DNA from: Piscinibacter gummiphilus
GTDB lineage: Bacteria; Pseudomonadota; Gammaproteobacteria; Burkholderiales; Burkholderiaceae_C
NCBI RefSeq assembly: GCF_002116905.1
Contig: NZ_CP015118.1
Location: forward strand, 5,580,001-5,644,000
Direction of reading: 5' to 3'
DNA length: 64,000 nucleotides
The notes under the pieces are model-generated. The model was not told the DNA's origin, ran no database searches, and was given only the letters and a program-made list of their open reading frames with translations. A program made the translations under genes and the position numbers. Of this stretch, positions 57,949 to 64,000 are shown piece by piece (within the stretch, counting starts at the first letter, position 1; each line of letters begins with the position of its first letter).

Positions 57949-58716
57949 TCAAAGGGCCAGGCGATGGGATTGCAGGGCCAGCAACCCGTCGAACACGAGC
58001 TTCTCGACGTTCTCGAACTTCAGGTCGGTGATGGCCGACAGCTTCGGCGCCGCCCCGCCGCTCATCAGCAGCACGGGGTCCTGGCCGCAACGTTCGCGCA
58101 GTTTGCGGTGCATGCGCTCCACCGCGCCCACCATCGCGCTCGAGCCGCCGGTCATCAGCGCGTCGCTCGTGTTGGTGGGGAAGTCGACGATCTCGCCGGT
58201 GGGCACCTTCAGGCCCGCGGTGCTCATCTCGAGCGCCCGCTGCATCACGCCGAAGCCCGGCAGGATCATGCCGCCGAGGAAGTTGCCGTCGGCGTCCATC
58301 GCATCCACCGTCACCGCGGTGCCCACCATCACGACCAGCGCCGGGCGCGGGGCGCCGTGGGCCAGCACGCGGTGGCGCGCCCCGATGAGGGCCACCCAGC
58401 GGTCGGTGCCGAGGCGCCCCGGGTGGTCGTAGCCGTTGGAGACACCGGCCGCATGGGCGCTCGACACGACCCAGCGCGGGTCGATGTCCCACAGCTCCAG
58501 CTGCTCCTCGACGCGGCGGCGGATGCCCTCGCCGGCCACGACGCAGCCGAGCATGCTGCCCGGCGGGGTGAGTTTTTTCCACTCGGACTCGGCGAGCGTG
58601 TCGATGGTCTCGAGGAACACCGCGCCGTGCGCGACGAGCGGGGCCCCGGGGAACGGGGCCGCGTACTGACCCCACTTCAGGCGCGTGTTGCCGATGTCGA
58701 TGGCGAGGAACGTCAT
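57949..58716 (-). CDS. coaX: Type III pantothenate kinase
   Basis: 255 residues. FLAIDIGNTRLKWG, GRLGTDRWVALIGAR, VMVGTAVTVDAMDADGNFLG and GGMILPGF are the phosphate, pantothenate and catalytic blocks of CoaX. It carries out the first committed step of coenzyme A synthesis with ATP. The gene is 19 bp downstream of the next minus-strand gene and convergent with hslU. Confidence 0.95.
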   Translation of the reverse strand: MTFLAIDIGNTRLKWGQYAAPFPGAPLVAHGAVFLETIDTLAESEWKKLTPPGSMLGCVVAGEGIRRRVEEQLELWDIDPRWVVSSAHAAGVSNGYDHPGRLGTDRWVALIGARHRVLAHGAPRPALVVMVGTAVTVDAMDADGNFLGGMILPGFGVMQRALEMSTAGLKVPTGEIVDFPTNTSDALMTGGSSAMVGAVERMHRKLRERCGQDPVLLMSGGAAPKLSAITDLKFENVEKLVFDGLLALQSHRLAL

Positions 58717-58735
58717 GCGACAGAGATTACTACGG

Positions 58736-59416
58736 TCATGTCACCGATTGTGACGACAGCAGCTCACGGACGCGCGACATGGTCTGGGAGGCCCACAGCC
58801 CCTTGAACGGCTTGGTGATGCGCAGCTCCACTTCCTCGAGCAGCCCTTCGAGGTCCGCACGGCTGCGCGCGCGCCGCAGGCGCAGCAGCGTGAGCGACCC
58901 GGCGACCGGGGCTTCGGCGCGCACGGCGCGGATCATCAGGTCGCGGGCCTCTTCCAGCTGGGCATCGCCGCCCTCGCGGATCAGCGAATCGAGGTCGCCC
59001 AGGTCGGACGGGGGAGGTTCGTTCAGCATCACCGAATCGTTCAGCGTGGACTCGGGCTGCAGCGTCAGCGAGGCGGGCAGCAGGCTGCTGTGGACCGAAT
59101 CGGGGCCGGCGGGCGGCACGTCGACCAGCAGCACCGGGCCGGGCGCGGGCGCCGGCTCCTCGGCCAGCGGCATCGGCGCGCTGACAGGCACTTCCAGCAC
59201 GGGCTCGGGCAGCGTGATCATGCCGAGTTCGACGAGTTCGTCGAAACAGGTTCCGGCCGCGCCGGCCTGCAACGCCATCTGCCGCACCTGGAGCTCGGAC
59301 CGCTTGCCGTCGACCAGCAGCAGCACCGTGCGATGGCGCTGGCTCAGCTTGCGCTGGCGACTCGCCAGCTCGGCCACGGCCTCCGGCGTTTTCTGGGGAA
59401 TGGTCTGGGCGGCCAC
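58736..59416 (-). CDS. Unknown protein with acidic linker and C-terminal helices
   Basis: 226 residues from a GTG start. The N-terminal part (RQRKLSQRHRTVLLLVDGKR, then TCFDELVELGMITLPE) looks like a small winged-helix-type domain. A Pro/Glu-rich linker follows (VPVSAPMPLAEEPAPAPGPV), then a helical C-terminus (EEARDLMIRAVRAEAPVAGS). The family is unknown; LVDGKR...LVELGMI strings occur in many Burkholderiales hypothetical proteins. It may form one unit with coaX. Confidence 0.7.
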   Translation of the reverse strand: MAAQTIPQKTPEAVAELASRQRKLSQRHRTVLLLVDGKRSELQVRQMALQAGAAGTCFDELVELGMITLPEPVLEVPVSAPMPLAEEPAPAPGPVLLVDVPPAGPDSVHSSLLPASLTLQPESTLNDSVMLNEPPPSDLGDLDSLIREGGDAQLEEARDLMIRAVRAEAPVAGSLTLLRLRRARSRADLEGLLEEVELRITKPFKGLWASQTMSRVRELLSSQSVT

Positions 59417-59567
59417 GTTGACTCCTGCTGTCTCGTGTCTGTTTGTGCGCGGGGCGTACCCGTCGTTCTAGGACCGGATTGTGCCGGGATTCCGACAGCC
59501 CGAGCCCCCCGCCGATGGGTGACAGAATGAAAACCTGCACCGATTTCCACAGGGAAGGAACGCATCG

Positions 59568-60404
59568 ATGGCCGCCACGAAGATTGACGCTAGCCCTTAC
59601 CAACACGCCACGGCAGACAGCGCCTCGAAGAAGTTCCGCCTCGACAAGGTGGACCCCGGCGACAAGCCGTTCTCGACCGGCGACAAGGTGGAGGACCGCG
59701 CCCTCGTCGACACCCTCGCCGTCGAACTCGACACGCTGCAGAACCTGCTGTATGCCGACCGGCGCTTCAAGCTGCTGGTGGTGCTGCAGGGCACCGACAC
59801 GAGCGGCAAGGACGGCACGCTGCGCGGGGTGTTCGGCCGCATGAGCGCCCTGGGCGTGAAGACCATCGGCTGGAAGGCCCCGAGCGAGCAGGAGCGGGCC
59901 CGCGACTACCTCTGGCGCATCCACCAGCACGTGCCGGCCGCCGGCGAGATCATGGTGTTCAACCGCAGCCACTACGAGGACGTGCTCGTGCCGCCCGTCA
60001 ACGGCTGGATCACGAAGGCCCAGACGAAGCAGCGCTACGCCCACATCAACGACTTCGAGCGGATGCTCACCGAGACCGGCACGGTGGTCTGCAAGTTCAT
60101 GCTGCACATCTCGAAGGACGAGCAGCGCGCGCGACTGCAGGAACGCCTCGACGACCCGGCCAAGCGCTGGAAGTTCGCGGCCGACGACCTGACGGCCCGC
60201 AAGCAGTGGGACGACTACCAGGCCGCGTACGCCGACCTGGTCTCGGCCACCGGCACCTCCTGGGCGCCGTGGACCGTGGTGCCGGCCGACTCCAAGACCC
60301 ACCGCAACCTGATGATCGCGACGCTGCTGAAGCAGAAGCTCGAATCGATGGACCTGGGCTACCCGCCCGACGACCCGGCCCTGAAGGACCTGAAGGTCAC
60401 CTGA
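59568..60404 (+). CDS. Polyphosphate kinase 2 family (PPK2)
   Basis: 278 residues. Walker A is VVLQGTDTSGKDGTLRGV, Walker B is MVFNRSHYEDVLV and the lid is QERLDDPAKRWKF. The size and motifs match one-domain PPK2 enzymes that transfer phosphate between polyphosphate and nucleotides (AMP, ADP or GDP). The subclass is not certain. A good ribosome site, AGGGAAGGA, precedes the ATG at 59568. Confidence 0.92.
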   Translation: MAATKIDASPYQHATADSASKKFRLDKVDPGDKPFSTGDKVEDRALVDTLAVELDTLQNLLYADRRFKLLVVLQGTDTSGKDGTLRGVFGRMSALGVKTIGWKAPSEQERARDYLWRIHQHVPAAGEIMVFNRSHYEDVLVPPVNGWITKAQTKQRYAHINDFERMLTETGTVVCKFMLHISKDEQRARLQERLDDPAKRWKFAADDLTARKQWDDYQAAYADLVSATGTSWAPWTVVPADSKTHRNLMIATLLKQKLESMDLGYPPDDPALKDLKVT

Positions 60405-60452
60405 GCCGGACCGATGCCCGCCGCGGGAGCGGCGGCCGGCTCGCTCGCCAAA

Positions 60453-60466
60453 TGCACTAGCGTGCA
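60453..60466. promoter_or_regulatory. TGCAC-N4-GTGCA palindrome, GMC operon copy 1
   Basis: TGCACTAGCGTGCA lies 222 bp before the dehydrogenase small-subunit ATG and 49 bp past the PPK2 stop. Confidence 0.45.
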
Positions 60467-60594
60467 CTTACGAGCGTGAAACTCGCGGGGAAACCCGCGC
60501 AGCCCGCACACAAACTGTTGCATCGACACCCCCTAAATCGTTGTTGCGCGAAGGTTTTCCCTCGCGACACCGTCATGAACGCCCGTTTAGGATT

Positions 60595-60608
60595 TGCACA
60601 TCCGTGCA
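60595..60608. promoter_or_regulatory. TGCAC-N4-GTGCA palindrome, GMC operon copy 2
   Basis: TGCACATCCGTGCA, 80 bp before the ATG at 60689. The two copies are 142 bp apart, start to start, within a 284-bp gap that holds no gene. Confidence 0.45.
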
Positions 60609-60688
60609 GATCAGACCGCGCGGCAACGCGGCGGGACGGATTCCATCGCCCGCCGACGACTTGGTAGCCAAGCCATTGGAGGACAACG

Positions 60689-61201
60689 ATGACAATGAAT
60701 CGAAGAGACGTGCTGGCCACAGGGGTGGCCGGCGGAGCCTTGTGGGGGACCGGCCTGGGCAACGCCCAGGCGCAGGTCGTGCCCCCCGTGTCGGCACTCG
60801 ATGCCGCCTCGCTCGCCATCGTGCGGGTGTGGGTGCCCATCGTGCTGGGCGAAAGCGCCCTGCCCGCCGACCCCACCGCGCGGCAGGCGGCCATCACCCT
60901 CGTCGCCCAGCGCGCCGGTGAACTGGTCAGCAACTACCACCCGTTCAACCAGGCGAGCGTGCTCGGCCTGTTCACCACGCTGAAGAACGGCCCCCAGATC
61001 TTCAACCCCGCCTTCCCGCCCACCTGGGAAGCGATGCCCGCGGCGGCCCTCACGGCCCTGCTCGACGCCCTGCGTCTGAGCGCATCCGCCAGCCAACGTT
61101 CGATCTACAGCGCCTTCATGGGGATCATCCCCAACGCGCACTACTCGAACCCGACCAACTGGCCCGCCATCAACTACCCCGGACCGCCGAGCATCAAATG
61201 A
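60689..61201 (+). CDS. Tat-exported small subunit of a membrane dehydrogenase
   Basis: 170 residues. The N-terminus NRRDVLATGVAGGALWGTGL is a twin-arginine signal, with cleavage near AQA. The remainder is helical with no cofactor motif. It resembles the gluconate/fructose dehydrogenase small subunit (subunit 3 type) that carries its GMC partner through the Tat system. GGAGGA at 60678-60683 supports the start. The stop overlaps the GMC gene start (ATGA), showing a tight two-gene unit. Confidence 0.82.
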   Translation: MTMNRRDVLATGVAGGALWGTGLGNAQAQVVPPVSALDAASLAIVRVWVPIVLGESALPADPTARQAAITLVAQRAGELVSNYHPFNQASVLGLFTTLKNGPQIFNPAFPPTWEAMPAAALTALLDALRLSASASQRSIYSAFMGIIPNAHYSNPTNWPAINYPGPPSIK

Positions 61202-62865
61202 CCATCACCATTCCACAAATCGTTCCCGTGCCCTCGAAGAAGCCGGTCGACCCGTGGGTCGTCGGCAAGAAGGCCGGATGGAAGATCACCGACGCCTCGA
61301 CGATCACGGCGGACCAGACGGTCACGTTCGACGTCGTCATCATCGGCACCGGTGCCGGCGGCGGCATCACCGCCGAGATGCTCGCCACCGCAGGGCTGAA
61401 GGTCGCGCTGATCGAGGAAGGCCCGCTGAAGAGCTCCACCGACTTCAACATGAAGGAATCGGAAGCCTACCCGGCGATGTACCAGGAAGCGCTCGGCCGC
61501 CGCACGCTCGATGGCGGTGTCGGCATCCTGCAGGGCCGCACCGTCGGCGGTGGCACCACCATCAACTGGGCCACCAGCCTGCGCACCCCGCCCGTCGTGC
61601 TCGAGCACTGGCAACGTCGCTTCGGCCTAACCGACCTGACCCAGGCCCGCATGGACCCGTGGTTCCGGGCCGTGGAAGCGCGCCTCGGCGTGCAACCGTG
61701 GAAAGGCGTGCCGAACGCCAACAACGCGATCCTGTCGAACGGGCTTTCGCGCCTGGGCTACACGTGGGGCACCCTGTCGCCCAACGTGCGCGGCTGCGCG
61801 GACCTCGGCTACTGCGGCCTCGGGTGCCCGATCAACGCGAAGCAGTCGATGCTCGTGACCACGCTGCCCACGGCGCTCGCCCGCGGCGCCAGCCTGTACA
61901 CGCGCCTTCGCGCCCAGAACTACGTGTTCAACGCCGCGAAGACGAAGGTGGAATCGCTGGTGTGCGACGCACTCGACCCCGCGGGCCTGCGCCCGAGCGG
62001 CCGCAAGGTGACCTTCAAGGCGAAGCACTTCGTGCAGGCCGCCAGTGCCATCAACGGCCCGGGCCTTCTGCTGCGTTCGGCGGCGCCCGACCCGTACGGC
62101 ACGCTCGGCAAACGCACCTTCCTGCACCCGTCGGCGGCCGTGAGCGGCATCTACCCGAACCAGGTCAAGGCCTTCCAGGGCCTGCCGCAGTCGGTGTACT
62201 CGGACCACTTCCTCGACCAGAACCCCGTCACCGGCCCGCTCGGCTTCAAGCTCGAGGTGGCCCCGCTGCACCCGGTGCTCGTCGCCAGTTCGGTGGCGGC
62301 CACCGGTGAGGGCCATGCGGACGTGATGCGCAACTACGCCAACTACGGCACCGTGATCTCCTTCGTGCGCGACGGGTTCCACCCCGACGCGCCCGGTGGC
62401 TCGGTGGTGCTTCGCTCCGACGGTTCGCCGATCCTCGACTACCCGCTCACGGCGCCGGTGTTCGAGGCCCTGCGCCGCGCGATCAAGGTGCAGGTGGACG
62501 TGCAGTTCGCCGCCGGGGCGACCCGCGTGTTCACGGGACACCAGCAGTCGAAGCCGGGCGGCTACACGAGCAACGCCGAACTGCAGGCCGCGATCGACGG
62601 ATTCAACTTCTCGTCGGGCCTCGTGCGCCTGCAGTCGGCGCACCAGATGGGCGGCTGCGGCATGGCGGCCGATCCGAAGCTCGGCGTGGTCAACGCCGAT
62701 GGCCGGCACCACCAGCTGACCAACCTGTCGGTGCACGATTCGTCGATCTTCCCGACCAGCCTCGGCGCGAACCCGCAGGAGACCATCTTCGCGCTGTCGG
62801 CCCGCATGACCACGAAGCTCGCGCTCGACATCTTCAAGAAGAACTGCGCGCTGACCTCGGTCTGA
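61198..62865 (+). CDS. GMC-family FAD-dependent oxidoreductase
   Basis: 555 residues without its own signal peptide. The FAD-binding motif GTGAGGGITAEML lies near residue 50, GRTVGGGTTINWAT is the second GMC signature, and the C-terminus has HQMGGCGMAADPKLG followed by SLGANPQETIFALS. A cysteine-rich block, RGCADLGYCGLGCPINAK, occurs in membrane-linked sugar, alcohol and sterol dehydrogenases. The usual cytochrome c subunit is not encoded next to it. It is probably exported piggyback with the small subunit. Substrate is unknown. Confidence 0.92.
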   Translation: MTITIPQIVPVPSKKPVDPWVVGKKAGWKITDASTITADQTVTFDVVIIGTGAGGGITAEMLATAGLKVALIEEGPLKSSTDFNMKESEAYPAMYQEALGRRTLDGGVGILQGRTVGGGTTINWATSLRTPPVVLEHWQRRFGLTDLTQARMDPWFRAVEARLGVQPWKGVPNANNAILSNGLSRLGYTWGTLSPNVRGCADLGYCGLGCPINAKQSMLVTTLPTALARGASLYTRLRAQNYVFNAAKTKVESLVCDALDPAGLRPSGRKVTFKAKHFVQAASAINGPGLLLRSAAPDPYGTLGKRTFLHPSAAVSGIYPNQVKAFQGLPQSVYSDHFLDQNPVTGPLGFKLEVAPLHPVLVASSVAATGEGHADVMRNYANYGTVISFVRDGFHPDAPGGSVVLRSDGSPILDYPLTAPVFEALRRAIKVQVDVQFAAGATRVFTGHQQSKPGGYTSNAELQAAIDGFNFSSGLVRLQSAHQMGGCGMAADPKLGVVNADGRHHQLTNLSVHDSSIFPTSLGANPQETIFALSARMTTKLALDIFKKNCALTSV

Positions 62866-62890
62866 CCGCGGAACCCACCTCGTCGGTTTG

Positions 62891-62923
62891 AAAGGCGCCC
62901 CTCCCCCGGGGGGCGCCTTTTTT
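62891..62923. terminator. Bidirectional rho-independent terminator
   Basis: AAAGGCGCCCC and GGGGCGCCTTT are perfect 11-bp arms followed by TTT on the plus strand. It ends the GMC operon and, read in reverse, the lipoprotein gene. Confidence 0.85.
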
Positions 62924-63522
62924 CATTCCAGGCGCGTCCAGGGCTGGGTGTAGTCCACACCCGTGGGGTAGCCGTCCGCGTTCAGCGTCCCGTCGCCCTG
63001 GCCGAGGAAGAGCTGGCCGCCGACGCGCACGCGCAGGTCCTTCTCGTTCGTGTAGCTCGCCTGCACGAGGTCGTCGCTGTAGATCACGAGGCCCGAATCG
63101 GGCGCCACCACCTGCAGCTGGCCGTCGACGATCCGCACGTGGTCGCTGCCGGTGTCGACCGTCAGCGCGCCGCCGGCCGACGAGGCGGTGAAGCGCACCG
63201 CGGTCACCGAGCCGGACGACGGCGCGGCAACCGACTGGGTGCCCGTGCCGGTGAGCAGGATCAGGGGGAAGCGGATCGAGACGAACGCGGGGCCACGGCA
63301 CCGCGTGCCGAAGTACTGCCGCAGGCCGAACGAGGCCTGGGTGTCCGAGAACGTGAGCACCGTCTGCATCGACGTGAAGCCGTCGGCATTGGCCGCGCAG
63401 ACCGCGAAGCTGCCGTTGACCGAGGTGTCATCGGCCGACACGTCCCCTTCGGCATCGCCGCCACCGCCACAGCCCGCCACCATCGCGCCCAGCAGCAGCG
63501 CCCATCCCCATCGTGATCGCAT
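62923..63522 (-). CDS. Lipoprotein of unknown function
   Basis: 199 residues. The lipobox AMVAGC gives the acylated Cys at residue 18, followed by a GGGG spacer. The mature part is beta-rich with two possible disulfide cysteines (AVCAANADG and GTRCRGPAF). No family is recognised. It is convergent with the GMC operon and shares its terminator. Confidence 0.75.
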   Translation of the reverse strand: MRSRWGWALLLGAMVAGCGGGGDAEGDVSADDTSVNGSFAVCAANADGFTSMQTVLTFSDTQASFGLRQYFGTRCRGPAFVSIRFPLILLTGTGTQSVAAPSSGSVTAVRFTASSAGGALTVDTGSDHVRIVDGQLQVVAPDSGLVIYSDDLVQASYTNEKDLRVRVGGQLFLGQGDGTLNADGYPTGVDYTQPWTRLE

Positions 63523-63562
63523 CGTCGTTCGTGTTCCCTGGAATCGATCGGGCCAGGATAGC

Positions 63563-63862
63563 TCAGGCCGCCCGGGCGTGCGGCACCTGCAGCGTCAGCG
63601 GCGACTCGGGCCGCGCCACGCACGGCAGGATCCAGCCTTCCTGCTTCTCCTCGGCGCTGAGCCCCGGCCACTCGATGGCGTAGCTGACGCGCCCGGCGGT
63701 GGCGAGGCACATGCAGGTGCGGCAGGTGCCGTTGCGGCACGAGCTGGGCAGCACCACGCCGGCGGCCAGCGCGGTGGCGAGCAGCGTGTGCTCGCGGGGT
63801 GCGTCGAGTTCGCGGCCGAGCGGCTCGATGCGCACGGGGAACGTGGGCTCCGCGTCAGCCAT
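63563..63862 (-). CDS. 2Fe-2S ferredoxin-like protein
   Basis: 99 residues with the plant-type cluster motif C42-x4-C47-x2-C50 (SSCRNGTCRTC) and a fourth ligand Cys81 (ILPCVARP). Single-domain 2Fe-2S proteins of this kind carry electrons for oxygenases or reductases. The start overlaps the regulator stop by 8 bp. The partner enzyme is not visible. Confidence 0.9.
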   Translation of the reverse strand: MADAEPTFPVRIEPLGRELDAPREHTLLATALAAGVVLPSSCRNGTCRTCMCLATAGRVSYAIEWPGLSAEEKQEGWILPCVARPESPLTLQVPHARAA

Positions 63863-64000
63863 GCACGGCGCCCTGGAACTCGCGGCGGTAGGCCGACGGC
63901 GACGTGGCGAGCGCGGCCGCGAAGTGCTGGCGCATCGACAGCGCCGTGCCGAAGCCGGCCTCCACCGCGATCAGGTCGATGGGCCGCTGCGTCGTCTCGA
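63855..64000 (-). CDS. AraC-type transcriptional regulator (5' part outside the window)
   Basis: Only the last 48 codons lie here. They read TTQRPIDLIAVEAGFGTALS, then MRQHFAAALATSPSAYRREF. This is the second helix-turn-helix of an AraC/GlxA-type regulator. It probably controls the 2Fe-2S gene that overlaps it or genes beyond the right edge. Confidence 0.85.
   Translation of the reverse strand, partial: ETTQRPIDLIAVEAGFGTALSMRQHFAAALATSPSAYRREFQGAVHG

Noticed and set aside
1..64000. tRNA, rRNA, riboswitch, replication origin or prophage
   Set aside because: No cloverleaf, rRNA core sequence, DnaA-box cluster, known riboswitch core or phage structural gene was recognised.

Overview
The window is a GC-rich, gene-dense stretch of a Burkholderiales-type betaproteobacterial chromosome. 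Supporting signs are the corC-lnt-glyQ-glyS-gmhB-plsC order, a single-cysteine DksA next to hslVU, a polyhydroxyalkanoate granule-region protein, a PEP-CTERM protein, opgGH, and a leucine catabolism operon carrying carbonic anhydrase and AceK. The Rubrivivax/Rhizobacter/Leptothrix side of the order fits best, but genus cannot be fixed from sequence alone. No tRNA, rRNA, CRISPR array, prophage or intact insertion sequence was seen.

Layout. 1-8525 (minus): one long operon for leucine/isovalerate breakdown, running liuA - carbonic anhydrase - aceK - SDR - liuB - DinB-like - liuC - DUF4126 - liuD, the last cut by the window edge. 8584-8855: a 272-bp non-coding element built from nested inverted repeats. 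8888-12434 (plus): metallo-hydrolase, then a ferric-iron-type ABC permease and ATPase without a binding protein, behind a Fur-like site. 12441-15626 (minus): small envelope and hydrolase genes (TPR, SGNH hydrolase, DUF3565, cupin). 15758-21130 (plus): an envelope operon with an outer-membrane channel-like protein, an 855-residue Gly/Trp-rich secreted protein, a CPA2-type antiporter and a periplasmic protein. 21165-23416: BamA-like porin, LysE exporter, acyl-CoA-binding protein. 23432-28387: complete polyamine-type ABC transporter divergent from an Asp/Glu/hydantoin racemase. 28456-31279: PEP-CTERM protein, 11-residue-repeat protein, zeta-toxin-like kinase with an overlapping unknown partner, PHA granule-region protein. 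31302-35692: lipoprotein peptidase and molybdopterin oxidoreductase, divergent from an M20 amidohydrolase.

35707-36349 holds a 609-bp non-autonomous mobile element with 25-bp terminal repeats and an 8-bp target duplication. It sits inside a REP-like palindrome whose relatives lie at 25194, 55799, 55851 and 57874. 36362-40068 encodes osmoregulated periplasmic glucan synthesis (opgGH). 40340-43789 is a GlrK/QseG/GlrR-type sigma-54 signalling operon. 43803-51782 is the conserved housekeeping run ygjP-plsC-gmhB-glyS-glyQ-lnt-corC (minus). 51965-57866 (plus) holds a CobW GTPase, dksA, a STAS-domain protein and hslVU. 57949-64000 holds coaX, PPK2, a Tat-exported GMC dehydrogenase pair, a lipoprotein, a 2Fe-2S protein and a truncated AraC-type regulator.

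The most notable unexplained signals are the nested inverted-repeat element, the mobile element inserted in a REP unit, a TGCAC-N4-GTGCA palindrome shared by the promoters of the BamA-like porin and the GMC operon, twin TGTCGC/GCGACA palindromes before opgG, and the unknown protein coupled to the zeta-like kinase. Many minus-strand genes overlap by 4 bp with GTG, TTG or ATG restarts, which indicates widespread translational coupling.
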